From the NCBI GenBank assembly GCA_036873135.1, contig JAPTYO010000003.1, forward strand, positions 21,352,001-21,416,000: a stretch of 64,000 nt of DNA, written 5' to 3'. The notes beneath the pieces were generated by a model. The model saw only the letters and a list, made by a program, of their open reading frames with translations, was not told the DNA's origin and did no database searches. The DNA is from Clarkia xantiana subsp. parviflora (Eukaryota; Streptophyta; Magnoliopsida; Myrtales; Onagraceae). The position numbers and the translations under genes are program-made. Positions 34,936 to 44,545 of this stretch are shown piece by piece. Numbering within the stretch: the first letter of the stretch is position 1; each line of letters starts with the position of its first letter.

Positions 34936-35763
34936 TGTTAGGTTATGAGATCTAGGTCAACGGGTGGTCGGCTTTGATCTCGCTCCTTATTGGGGTTGTG
35001 TGTGATCCGGTATTCCTGAGTTGCCCTGTCCCAACCTATGTCCTTCCTTCCTTCCTTCCTTTGCTTCTTCTCTCCTCTACCCTGCAGAAGGGGCAGTACC
35101 AGACACGGAGGGGGGGGGGGGGGGTGGTGCCTGGTGAACCCTCTCCGATGCCTAAGTCAGTATTCTTCTTAGAGAGATAAACTAGAGAGATGTCAGAGCA
35201 AAGTAATCTAAATTGCCCAGATGATCAAATGAGTTGTAAAGGTGGGGTATTTATAGGCAACGGTGTCATTAAGGTGGCTTAATGACATCGTTAACCTTTA
35301 AACACAATTAATTAACCTTTAAGCGCATAATTAAGACCTTAGGATACGGAGAAGGTAGGCGACGTGGACCGAGTGTGGGAGTCCGAAAATGGTGCCGGGG
35401 CCCTTGGGGGGAGGAGAAATCCGACCCCTAAGGGTAGGGGTTGGGTGAGGGCACCCAACCCCTCCTAGGGAGGATGGGGTTGGCCAACCCCATCCCTCCT
35501 AGGGGAGATCGGGTTGGCCGACCCGATCTCTCCTAGGAGAGATCGGGTTGGCTGACCCGATCTCTCCTAGGGGAGGTCGGGTGTGGCCACCCAACCTCAC
35601 CTAGGTGAGTTCGCCTCGGCCGGACGAGCGCTTCGGCCTCGTCCGAGCCGTTGATGTGTTCGCGAAGTGTTCGGGTTGAAGTATCGATTTACAATCGTTA
35701 ATGGGACGATAAAAATATAACGGTTTGGAAGTCAACGGGTTCAAATTGGGCGTATATCCATCA
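34936..35763 (-). repeat. 3' LTR of the gypsy element (left copy)
   Basis: 828 bp. It contains a (CTTC)n run, a poly-G run near 35110, a minus-strand TATAAATA at 35249-35256, and a chain of short inverted repeats at 35440-35610. A 60-codon frame at 35601-35783 has no motif. Confidence 0.97.
35440..35610. repeat. Chain of hairpins in the LTR
   Basis: Successive inverted repeats such as GGGGTTGGCCAACCCC, GATCGGGTTGGCCGACCCGATC and CTCCTAGGAG, with imperfect copies, follow one another. The same chain is in the right LTR at about 43195-43375. It could fold the transcript end, but no function is shown. Confidence 0.8.
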
Positions 35764-35775
35764 CATGCCCCCGAG
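35764..35775 (-). other. Polypurine tract of the gypsy element
   Basis: The minus strand reads GACTCGGGGGCA directly before the 3' LTR start TGATGG. Position and composition fit a plus-strand primer tract, although it is short. Confidence 0.65.
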
Positions 35776-36306
35776 TCAACCAATGGCCTAACCCTTGATT
35801 GACTCTATTTTAGGATGGTATGACACGCGCAATTTGAAACCGGGATTTTACCTTCTTGTCTGAATGCTCGCTTACCCATAGATGCGTGCCTTTGACTCTG
35901 CCCCCTGCCTTATGAGATAGAGGAATTGTAAACGTCAGAGTAGCACGGACGTGTGCCTAGGCACGCGTCCGTCTGAGGTAGGAGTAATAAACTTATCTTT
36001 GCTACAGGTGCATACTCAAAAAATACACACTTGCACAGGGGTGTGATACGAATGCAACTAAATAACTTATGCTTCAATTTCGTGCCGGGATTCTATCTAA
36101 GTGAGGAAAAATTTAATTTTGGCCAAATTTTTTTTTCCAAGTATGGAATACTAGGAAATAAACCTTAGGGGATGTTAAATATGGTGAGTATGAGTTTAAC
36201 CGTGGTTAACGGGAACTAGTTTTTGAATCTTGTCCCTTGAAATTTTCTTTTCTAAAATTCAACGGTGTTGATTTAGCGACTTTAGAAAAACCCTAATCCT
36301 TTGTGC

Positions 36307-36314
36307 TATAAAAG
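36307..36314 (+). promoter_or_regulatory. TATA box of the antisense accessory gene
   Basis: TATAAAAG lies on the strand opposite to pol, about 1 kb upstream of the accessory CDS. A possible leader exon (about 36340-36415) ends in a GTACGTG donor; the matching acceptor is at 37298-37299. That intron would remove the minisatellite. Confidence 0.55.
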
Positions 36315-36666
36315 GGCAAGTGATTACCTCATTCTCGTTGTTCTTTTCCCTTCTTTTCTTTTTGACGGTGGAATTTCCAGTCGGACTTACTTCTCGGGGC
36401 GGGTGTTGTGTTGAGGTACGTGTTTCTTCTCTTGTGTAAGCATTGCTCTTGAGGGACTTAATTCTGCTTCTCCTTCAATCGTTTCCTTACTTGTCTCGTT
36501 CTTGATTTGTATGTCTTCCTGGTAATGTAGTCTTATTTGGTTCGTCATTTTTCATCTTTTTACCTTCATGTTTCCGCTTACTGGCGGGCGAAGTCCTCCC
36601 TATTGGGATTATAATTATCTCCTTTTGCCCCCTGTCTCTGCTAGTTGGCCAGTGGTGTCTCTCTCC

Positions 36667-37205
36667 TTATGCTGGGGGTTATTACTATCTCCCCCTGCCC
36701 CCCTGCCTCTACCTGTTGGCTGGTGGGGTCTCCTTATGCTGGGGGTTATTACTATCTCCCCCTGCCCCCCTGCCTCTGCCTGTTGGCTGGTGGGGTCTCC
36801 TTATGCTGGGGGTTATTACTATCTCCCCCTGCCCCCCTGCCTCTGCCTGTTGGCTGGTGGGGTCTCCTTATGCTGGGGGTTATTACTATCTCCCCCTGCC
36901 CCCCTGCCTCTGCCTGTTGGCTGGTGGGGTCTCCTTATGCTGGGGGTTATTACTATCTCCCCCTGCCCCCCTGGCTCTGCCTGTTGGCTGGTGGGGTCTC
37001 CTTATGCTGGGGGTTATTACTATCTCCCCCTGCCCCCCTGCCTCTGCCTGTTGGCTGGTGGGGTCTCCTTATGCTGGGGGTTATTACTATCTCCCCCTGC
37101 CCCCCTGCCTCTGCCTGTTGGCTGGTGGGGTCTCCTTATGCTGGGGGTTATTACTATCTCCCCCTGCCCCCTGCCTCTGCCTGTTGGCTGGTGGGGTCTC
37201 CTTAT
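36667..37205. repeat. 67-bp minisatellite, eight units
   Basis: Units starting TTATGCTGGGGGTTATTACT recur at 36667, 36734, 36801, 36868, 36935, 37002, 37069 and 37136; a final partial unit is one base shorter. The copies are almost identical. Since 67 is not a multiple of 3, each frame cycles through all three readings of the unit. All three + frames are open (ORFs of 194-229 codons), which is repeat artefact rather than coding. Confidence 0.95.
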
Positions 37206-37343
37206 CGTCTTTCTATTCTTGTCTTTTGACCTTGTGTCCATCTTTTTATGGGAATGAGTTTGTATCTCTTGTCCACTGTTCGCTTTCTGTTTTCTTTAGG
37301 CTAAGCCTGTGTTTTTTCGATCAGCAGAACTCTCCGGTGATTG

Positions 37344-38403
37344 ATGAGGAGTAAGAGGCCAGTACGTGTGGGAGTAGTTAATTCTGGGACCGGACCTTCG
37401 ATTGCAAAAAGATCGGTTTTCTATGGTGCGGGGAGGTGTTCTCTAACTGGAGGTAAGGGTGGTGACGTTAGGGTGCCATCTTCTTTCTATATTGATGCCC
37501 CCCAATCGAAGGTCCGTGAGCCATCTTTTCCTTCTTCCTTGTTTGGTGAGTCCTTGAGCCTCTGAGTTTCCTTAGTGTACATTGGTATTTACTCTGTGCT
37601 TTGTTATAGGTAGACTTCGTCTTCCGCGTCTGAGTCGGAAGGAGCTGTCTCGTCCACCTGCTGATGGAATTGTTGGGTCTGAGTGGGCGCCTTATTATGG
37701 GCGTGGGGCTCGTTTTGACAACCAATCTTCTTTGCAAACTCCTGAGGTTGGAGTTCGTGTTCTGCAGTCTGCTGTTCCTCCTGCCGATCGTGTGTCCCTG
37801 TCCAAAGGGTCGGAGGCAACTTATGAGTTGGCTCGTGATGTGTTGGCTCGCTATGCTCCTGTAATGTAACCGTTTTATCCTTTAGCATATTTCTTCTCCG
37901 TGCGTTATCCGTCTCATCTTTTGTTTTTGTTGCAGGGTATGGCCGACCTTGTTAATTTATCCACCCTTGCTATTGATCTTGCTGAGGAGAGGAAGGTGTA
38001 CGAGGACATTTGTGTCTCCCTTAAATCCAGTCTTATTAGCTGTTTGGAGCATAGTCGCATCACCGATTTGCGGTGCCGAGACTTGGAGGGTCGCATTGCT
38101 CTTCTCAATGAAGAGGTTGAGGCGTTGAGACAAAGGTCTTATCGTGATGAGACACTCCGGGCTGCTGAGTTAATCTCTCTGGAGGAAATGTTTCGTATGG
38201 AGGCGAAGGAGTGTGCCATTGCTGAGTATATGGCCTCTTCCGCTTATCAGGCTGCTATCGACGTTCGCTGCTCTGTGGCGAAACGTATTTCCTTGAAGGA
38301 GATTCTTGAGCGTATTCACATGATTGCTCCTGACTTTCCTTTCTCTCGACTTGGTGATTTGTCAGACTTTGCTATTAAGCATATTGCGAAGATGAGGGGA
38401 TAG
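37344..38403 (+). CDS. Antisense accessory protein of the gypsy element
   Basis: Exons 37344-37545, 37610-37860 and 37936-38403 splice with consensus signals (GTGAGT/ATAG, GTAATG/GCAG) to exactly 307 codons, 306 residues. It is read opposite to pol, between pol and the 3' LTR. The N-terminal third is basic (MRSKRPVRVG). The middle has RLPRLSRKELSRPP and TYELARDVLARY. The C-terminal third is strongly helical and Glu/Leu/Arg-rich (LEGRIALLNEEVEALRQR), a probable coiled coil. Tat-type elements such as Grande and Retand are known to carry extra ORFs in antisense between pol and the 3' LTR, whose function is unknown. I do not recognise a catalytic motif. A separate host gene captured by the element is an alternative. 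Confidence 0.7.
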
Positions 38404-38789
38404 TACCCCTATTTCTTGTGGTAGTCTCGTGTGTTTGTGAGTTGTGGTTGTCTTTAGAGTTTAAAACTCCACCTTTCTTAGTGTTGCCATCTTTGTCTGA
38501 TACACTTGTCTCTACTCGTTGTATACATGGCCGTGTGTTTATATCTCTTCTCATGATGTCTCCCTATGCCTTGTGTATGGCTCTTTGGTTATGGACCCTT
38601 CCCTTGGTGTGTTTCCTTTATTTATCTTTCTTTCATGCTTTCCTTCATGTCATACCTGCCATTTCATAAAGAAAAAACATTACTTGTTCTTCACATTACT
38701 TTACTTAGAAATTTCTTTCTCATGGTATCCTTCTGAGCATGGTGTGATGATCTCTTCTGATACCCCTTACACGGTATACGTTGTACTGT

Positions 38790-39420
38790 TAGACCAAAGA
38801 TACGCTCTTGGTGGGCGTCGAAAACTGTTCACGAGACAGGCTCTCGGATGGCACTTAACGTTTCACAGGATAGGCTCCCGGAGGGCTCAGGTTAGACCAA
38901 AGATACGCTCCTGGTGGGCGTCGAACTGGTAGTTTGAAATCTACCTCAAGATACGCTCTTGGGGGCGTCGAACTGGTAGTGTTTTTTCTACCTCAAGATA
39001 CGCTCTTGGGGGCGTCGAATCTGGTAGGTTGCAAATCTACCTCAAGATACGCTCCTGGGGGCGTCGAATTCGTAGTTTTTGGAAACCACTCTCAAGATAC
39101 GCTCTTGGTGCGTCGAAGTTCGTAGTGTAATGACTACTCTCAAGATACGCTCTTGGGGGCGTCGAAGGTCGTAGTATGAACACTACTCTCAAGATACGCT
39201 CCTGGGGGCGTCGAAGTTCGTAGTTTTTGGAAACCACTCTCAAGATACGCTCTTGGTGCGTCGAAGGTCGTAGTGTAATAACTACTCTCAAGATACGCTC
39301 TTGGGGGCGTCGAAGGTCGTAGTATGAACACTACTCTCAAGATACGCTCTTGGGGGCGTCGAATGTCGTAGTATGAAAACTACTCTCAAGATACGCTCTT
39401 GGGGGCGTCGAACCTGTCAT
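38790..39420. repeat. ~48-bp tandem array between accessory gene and pol
   Basis: About twelve copies of a unit with AGATACGCTCTTGGGGGCG, TCGAA, a GTAG stretch and its near complement CTACTCTCA. Spacing is about 47-53 bp after 38950 and looser before. It lies downstream of both convergent genes. Short ORFs here are shadows. It is not a CRISPR: eukaryotic context and no unique spacers. Confidence 0.9.
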
Positions 39421-39709
39421 TGACTTGAAATTATATCTGTGTAAGGATAACTTCGTGATTATACCACTACATTCACTGGAAAATACTTTTGAGTAACTTG
39501 TACTCCCTTAGGAGCATTCATGTTTTTGTACACGTGGGATGCCTTGGTGCACCAAGACATCCTTTGTAGGAATCAAAGATAGTTGTAGAGTTGGAGTAAC
39601 TTCGTGAGTTCTCCTTCTCAAAAGTTGTTTTTTGAAAATTTGGAAAGCTGGAACATGCAAAATGTGAAATATGAAACTAAGGATATGGTCTTTTGCTTGT
39701 GCTTTCTTC

Positions 39710-42640
39710 TTATACGTAGTACTTCTTTAGGTGCTCTCCACTGAAGGTGTTTGTGGAGATATACCCCTCCCCATCTTCGAGGCGGTAAGCGTTTACGTAG
39801 GGAACTGACGCTATCTTGTATGGTCCTTCCCACTTCGGAGATAATTTTCTGACTTGGTCTAAGTGTGAGAACTCATTCCTTCTTAGTACCAGTTCTCCTA
39901 CGTGGAATTGTCTCTCCTTGACTTGGCGGTTGTAGTATCTTGCTGAGACAAGGCGCATTCGTGTCTGTGCTTCTTCTGAATTCCACCTTTTATCCTCCAC
40001 CATGTCTAAATCTAAAAGTCTTGCTTTGTTGTTCTCATGCTCCTCAAAGTACTTGGTCCTCAGTGATTGTACAGCTATTTCTGCTGGTGCCACCGCTTCA
40101 GTTCCGTACACTAGGCCAAATGGCGTTTCTCCTGTGGATATCTTTGGTGTTGTCCGTACTGCCCATAGAACATTTTCCAGCTCATCTACCCAACTTCCCT
40201 TGGTGGCGTGGAGTCGTTTCTTTAGGCCATCTAGCACTATCTTGTTTGCCGATTCTACCTGTCCGTTTGTCTGAGGGTGCTTTACTGATGCGAAACGGTG
40301 GTCTATATTCAGTCTTTCGCAATACCACTGCAATTTCTTGCTCTTAAATTGTGGGCCATTGTCACTTATTATTGCTCTTGGCACCCCGTACCTCGAGACA
40401 ATGTGAGATTGGATGAAATTGACGACTTGGTCGTCTGTTGTCTTCCCCATTGCCTTTGCTTCTATCCACTTGGAGAAGTAGTCTATTGCAACAATTATGC
40501 AAGTCTTCTGACCTTTTGTTTTTGGTAGGGGGCCTATCAAATCAATCCCCCATTGCGCGAAAGGCCAGGCTCCTGAAATGGAGCTTAGCTTTGCTGGTGG
40601 GACTGTTATATTTCTGGAGTACCTTTGGCAGTGATCACATTTTTGTACCAAGTCTGCTACTTCTTTGCTCATTGATGGCCAATAGTATCCTAGGTTGTAG
40701 ACCTTTCGGCTTATTGACCGTGCTCCTTCATGGCACCCCGCATCTCCCTCATGGAGTTCTGCAAGCACTTTCTCTGTTTCTGGGTATGCTATGCATTTGA
40801 GGAAAGGTGTGGAGTATCCTTTCTTGTAGAGTTCATTGTCCATCACTGCGTAATTCCTAGCCATCCTTTCAATCTTGACTGCTTCCACCTTATCTTTTGG
40901 GAGCTTTCCTTCCATGATGTATTGTCGCATTGGTGTCATCCAGGCTTCTGCTTCATCTATTGCTAGAACCTCCATTTGTTCTATCACTGATTGCATTCTT
41001 TGCTCTACGAAGTGAACCTCTTTGCCTGCTTCTGCCCCTAAGGCTAGTTTACTTAAGGCGTCTGCCTCTTGGTTTTGTTCTCTTGGGACTGACTCAATGT
41101 CGAAGCTTTGGAAGCTCTTTATCAGGTCCTTGGCTTGCCGTAAGTATCTTTGCATGTTTTCGGACTTTGCATTGTAGATTCCTTTCACTTGATTGACAAC
41201 TAGTTGAGAATCACACTTGACCCTTAAATGCTTTGCCCCTACTCCTTTGGCTATTCTCAGGCCAGTTATTAGTGCTTCGTACTCAGCCTCATTGTTTGTT
41301 GCCTTAAAGGTAAGTGCCATGGCATAGCGCATAGGTGTATCGCTGTTTGGTGGGTATAGTAAGAGGCCTGCACCTGAACCTCCTCCGTTGGATGACCCAT
41401 CAGTATGCATCTCCCATAATTCTTCTGATTGTTTCTCCTGACTACTACTTGCCTCGCATGTAGTTTTGACTTCTCCCAAGTCTTCGTCTGGATTAATTCC
41501 AGTGAATTCGGCGATAAAATCTGCTAGAGCCTGACCCTTTATGGCTGTTCTTGGGGCGAAATGAATGCGAAACTCACTTAGCTCAATTGCCCATTTGGTC
41601 AGTCTTCCCGATGTGTCTGGTCTCTGTAGGAGGTGTTTCAATGGTTGGTCTGTGAGGACTGTTACTTCATGCCCATGAAAATACGGTCTCAACTTTCTTG
41701 CTGATATAATCAGTGCATAGAGGTACTTTTCTATTGGCAAGTAGTTGATCTCATACTTTGCCAATGTTTTGCTTACGAAGTATACCGGCAATTGTGCAGC
41801 GTTTTCTTCTTTAATTAGCACTGAGCTTACTGCCACATTGCTCACGGAGATGTAGAGGTAGAGGGGCTCCCCTGGTGTAGGCTTTGCTAAGGGCGGTAGT
41901 GTTTTTAGGTGTTGCTTGAGTTGCTGGAAGGCTTCCTCACATCTCGGTGTCCATTCAAATTTCTTGTTTGCCCTTAGTACCTCAAAGAAGGGTAATGCCT
42001 TGTCTCCTATTTTGGATAGGAATCTGTTAAGGGCTGCCAACCTTCCGTTCAGTCGTTGAACCTCTTTGTGCTTCGTAGGTGACTGCATTTCTTCAATTGC
42101 TTGAAGTTTTTCGGGGTTTACCTCTATGCCTCGCTGGCTTACCATGAAGCCTAAAAATTTCCCTGATTGCACCCCAAATGCGCATTTTTTCGGATTTAGA
42201 CGGACTTGGTACTGCCTCATCCTCTCGAATGTTGAGCGAAGTTTCTCCACATGGTCCTTCTTCTCTTTGGATTTGACTATCATATCGTCCACATATGCCT
42301 CCATTGTCTTTCCTATCATGTCCCCAAAGATTTTGTTGACCATTATTTGATATGTTGCTCCAGCATTTATGAGTCCGAAAGGCATCACCGTGTAATGGTA
42401 TATCTCGCTATCAGCATAGAATGCTGTGTGAGGGGCGTCCTCGGGGGCCATTTTTATCTTGTTGTCTGGTAACACATGCTCCATGTCTCTTCTTGAAAAT
42501 TCTATTATGTCTTCTCTCTTTCCTTCTGCTTGTTCTTCTTTTGGCTTAGGAGCCCCTAACTCTGCCATATATGCTTCTCTGGCATTCGCTGACTCTCCTC
42601 CAGCTCCATAACCCCCATGAATGACATATACGCCTGCCAT
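39710..42640 (-). CDS. Truncated gag-pol polyprotein (RT-RNase H-aRNase H-integrase)
   Basis: 976 codons without a stop. Residues 1-60 are a gag/linker remnant (MAGVYVIHGG..., then RRDMEHVLP, normally just before the protease). The frame then joins RT part-way (KIKMAPEDAPHTAF, YVDDM with catalytic DD at 118-119). A first RNase H domain (about 262-375) has SVSNVAVSSVL where a catalytic Asp is usual. A second, archaeal-type RNase H (about 408-532) keeps D414, E454, D477 and D527, a mark of the Tat lineage. The integrase has its zinc finger near 630-671 and the D700, D760, E796 triad. Most of gag, all of the protease and the N-terminal RT are missing, so the element cannot be autonomous. The ATG lies only ~50 bp from the primer site. 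Confidence 0.92.
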   Translation of the reverse strand: MAGVYVIHGGYGAGGESANAREAYMAELGAPKPKEEQAEGKREDIIEFSRRDMEHVLPDNKIKMAPEDAPHTAFYADSEIYHYTVMPFGLINAGATYQIMVNKIFGDMIGKTMEAYVDDMIVKSKEKKDHVEKLRSTFERMRQYQVRLNPKKCAFGVQSGKFLGFMVSQRGIEVNPEKLQAIEEMQSPTKHKEVQRLNGRLAALNRFLSKIGDKALPFFEVLRANKKFEWTPRCEEAFQQLKQHLKTLPPLAKPTPGEPLYLYISVSNVAVSSVLIKEENAAQLPVYFVSKTLAKYEINYLPIEKYLYALIISARKLRPYFHGHEVTVLTDQPLKHLLQRPDTSGRLTKWAIELSEFRIHFAPRTAIKGQALADFIAEFTGINPDEDLGEVKTTCEASSSQEKQSEELWEMHTDGSSNGGGSGAGLLLYPPNSDTPMRYAMALTFKATNNEAEYEALITGLRIAKGVGAKHLRVKCDSQLVVNQVKGIYNAKSENMQRYLRQAKDLIKSFQSFDIESVPREQNQEADALSKLALGAEAGKEVHFVEQRMQSVIEQMEVLAIDEAEAWMTPMRQYIMEGKLPKDKVEAVKIERMARNYAVMDNELYKKGYSTPFLKCIAYPETEKVLAELHEGDAGCHEGARSISRKVYNLGYYWPSMSKEVADLVQKCDHCQRYSRNITVPPAKLSSISGAWPFAQWGIDLIGPLPKTKGQKTCIIVAIDYFSKWIEAKAMGKTTDDQVVNFIQSHIVSRYGVPRAIISDNGPQFKSKKLQWYCERLNIDHRFASVKHPQTNGQVESANKIVLDGLKKRLHATKGSWVDELENVLWAVRTTPKISTGETPFGLVYGTEAVAPAEIAVQSLRTKYFEEHENNKARLLDLDMVEDKRWNSEEAQTRMRLVSARYYNRQVKERQFHVGELVLRRNEFSHLDQVRKLSPKWEGPYKIASVPYVNAYRLEDGEGYISTNTFSGEHLKKYYV

Positions 42641-42673
42641 CTAGCTGGTGATAATTAGGCTTTCTGTCCGAAG

Positions 42674-42689
42674 CCCACAGACGGCGCCA
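42674..42689 (-). other. Primer binding site, tRNA-Asp-like
   Basis: Two bases after the 5' LTR the minus strand reads TGGCGCCGTCTGTGGG. TGGCGCCGT complements the 3' end of plant tRNA-Asp as I recall it; the remaining bases do not pair well. Confidence 0.7.
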
Positions 42690-42691
42690 GG

Positions 42692-43527
42692 TGTTAGGTT
42701 ATGAGATCTAGGTCAACGGGTGGTCGGCTTTGATCTCGCTCCTTATTGGGGATGTGTGTGATCCGGTATTCCTGAGTTGCCCTGTCCCAACCTATGTCCT
42801 TCCTTCCTTCCTTCCTTCCTTCCTTTGCTTCTTCTCTCCTTCTACCCTGCAGAAGGGGCAGTACCAGACACGGAGGGGGGGGGGGGGGTGGTGCCTGGTG
42901 AACCCTCTCCGATGCCTAAGTCAGTATTCTTCTTAGAGAGATAAACTAGAGAGATGTCAGAGCAAAGTAATCTAAATTGCCCAGATGATCAAATGAGTTG
43001 TAAAGGTGGGGTATTTATAGGCAACGGTGTCATTAAGGTGGCTTAATGACATCGTTAACCTTTAAACACAATTAATTAACCTTTAAGCGCATAATTAAGA
43101 CCTTAGGATACGGAGAAGGTAGGCGACGTGGACCGAGTGTGGGAGTCCGAAAATGGTGCCGGGGCCCTTGGGGGGAGGAGAAATCCGACCCCTAAGGGTA
43201 GGGGTTGGGTGAGGGCACCCAACCCCTCCTAGGGAGGATGGGGTTGGCCAACCCCATCCCTCCTAGGGGAGATCGGGTTGGCCGACCCGATCTCTCCTAG
43301 GAGAGATCGGGTTGGCTGACCCGATCTCTCCTAGGGGAGGTCGGGTGTGGCCACCCAACCTCACCTAGGTGAGTTCGCCTCGGCCGGACGAGCGCTTCGG
43401 CCTCGTCCGAGCCGTTGATGTGTTCGCGAAGTGTTCGGGTTGAAGTTTCGATTTACAATCGTTAATGGGACGATAAAAATATAACGGTTTGGAAGTCAAC
43501 GGGTTCAAATTGGGCGTATATCCATCA
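42692..43527 (-). repeat. 5' LTR of the gypsy element (right copy)
   Basis: 836 bp. The minus-strand TATAAATA at 43012-43019 is the likely promoter of the genomic transcript. It differs from the left LTR by T/A at the GGGGTTGTG/GGGGATGTG site, A/T at GAAGTATCG/GAAGTTTCG, and lengths of CTTC, poly-G and CT(T)CT runs. Confidence 0.97.
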
Positions 43528-43532
43528 ACCAC

Positions 43533-43660
43533 TAATGCCTTTAATCTTTTATTGCAGGATGCTATTGAAATCATTTAAAAAATATAAAATCAGTCATAAT
43601 TATCGAGCGGCAAATGAAGTAATAACACAGATCTACTTATAAATGATGCAATTAGAGAAA
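43533..43660 (+). pseudogene. LINE RNase H end, continued after the gypsy insertion
   Basis: Reading on from the left LINE piece across the target duplication gives MPLIFYCRMLLKSFKKYKIS then HNYRAANE. This matches the usual end of the plant LINE RNase H domain, with the HxxRxAN motif. Confidence 0.7.
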
Positions 43661-43906
43661 AACTCAGTTATCTCGAGAGATCCACCACTAAGAGTTATAT
43701 TGACCATTTTGTACGATAGAGATTACATAGTTAACTTTAGAACATATTCTAACCAACCGTTTAACCGAAAAAGATATGACGATGGATATTCTCTTTAGTA
43801 ATAATATATAATATATAAGTTTACACGTCAAGAAAAAACAAATTATATGACATGTGACATAATTAATTCCATATACTTAATTTATATGCAACGTTAATCA
43901 ATAATA

Positions 43907-44545
43907 TTAATATATATCCACGGCGGTGATGAGGGAGAGTGCATTGCTCGTAAGCCTCCCCACCCTCACTAAACCGTTCTGTATCTTCTTCTTCAATCCA
44001 ACCCTCACTTTGCTCTCATCCAAATCATCCCCGCACGTGCCCTCGCCGGTTATGGCGGCGCTCACCCACGTCTTCACGTTCGACATCTGGAACTCCATAA
44101 AATCCATCGCTGCGGAAGACGGCGGACCGCCGGTGGAGTTCTGCTTCAGCTTCGCCACCTTCGACAACGTCTGAATCGACTGCTTCAGCTCGGAAATGGA
44201 GTCGGCGAGGTTTTCTGTGCATTCCTTCACGATCGCGGCTTCGATCTTGCTGAGGCCGCTGTTATTGGTCAGTAGCTTGGAGATGTAGGATGACGTGTCG
44301 CGCGCGGATTGGACGGAGATGGAGAGGGCGGCGTTGCAGAGCTTCCAGGGGTTGGATCTGACGGCGGCGGCGCGTGGGTAGAGGGAGCTCCGGCAGAGGC
44401 TTGGGTATGTGGTGGTGCTGCATTTGGTTTTTATGTATTTAACGTATATTGGATTTGATGATGATGATGATGAAGGTGGTGCAGCAATGGCGGAGAAGTA
44501 AATTAAGCTCAGAAGAAGATAACTCAAGATGGTTGAAGCTGCCAT
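43907..44545 (-). CDS. Pectin methylesterase/invertase inhibitor (copy 1)
   Basis: Intronless, 212 residues. A signal peptide occupies about residues 1-22 (MAASTILSYLLLSLIYFSAI). The PMEI fold has five Cys at 42, 51, 70, 109 and 171: the first pair brackets the N-terminal hairpin and the second pair the helical bundle, as is known for the family. Conserved text includes IKTKCSTTTYPSLC, NPWKLCNAALSIS and VKTWVSAAITGEGTC. Secreted to the cell wall, it would inhibit pectin methylesterase or an invertase; sequence alone does not decide which. TATAAAAA lies at 44623-44632, about 80 bp upstream of the start. It is a tandem paralogue of the gene at 47272-47904. Confidence 0.95.
   Translation of the reverse strand: MAASTILSYLLLSLIYFSAIAAPPSSSSSSNPIYVKYIKTKCSTTTYPSLCRSSLYPRAAAVRSNPWKLCNAALSISVQSARDTSSYISKLLTNNSGLSKIEAAIVKECTENLADSISELKQSIQTLSKVAKLKQNSTGGPPSSAAMDFMEFQMSNVKTWVSAAITGEGTCGDDLDESKVRVGLKKKIQNGLVRVGRLTSNALSLITAVDIY

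Larger units (their letters stand above)
34936..43527 (-). mobile_element. Ty3/gypsy LTR retrotransposon, Tat lineage
   Basis: Two near-identical LTRs (34936-35763 and 42692-43527) both begin TGTTAGG and end CCATCA. A 5-bp target duplication ACCAC sits at 34931-34935 and 43528-43532. The element reads on the minus strand: 5' LTR at right, tRNA-Asp-like primer site, truncated gag-pol, tandem array, antisense gene, purine tract, 3' LTR at left. It is inserted in the RNase H part of the LINE: joining across one ACCAC restores the LINE frame (RPLMPLIFYC). I saw only two base changes between the LTRs besides homopolymer and CTTC-repeat length, so insertion is recent. Confidence 0.97.

Noticed and set aside
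36568..37354. Three overlapping ORFs of 194-229 codons rich in Pro, Leu, Trp and Tyr
   Set aside because: They are readings of the 67-bp minisatellite in the three frames; no splice or codon-use support for coding.
39037..39340. Minus-strand ORFs with repeated AYLES or ERILRVV
   Set aside because: Shadows of the ~48-bp tandem array.
38790..39420. CRISPR-like regular repeats
   Set aside because: Plant nuclear context, intervening sequence is itself repeated rather than unique, and no cas genes.
39940..42472. Many + strand ORFs opposite pol (60-135 codons)
   Set aside because: They overlap the conserved minus-strand pol frame and show only hydrophobic shadow composition.
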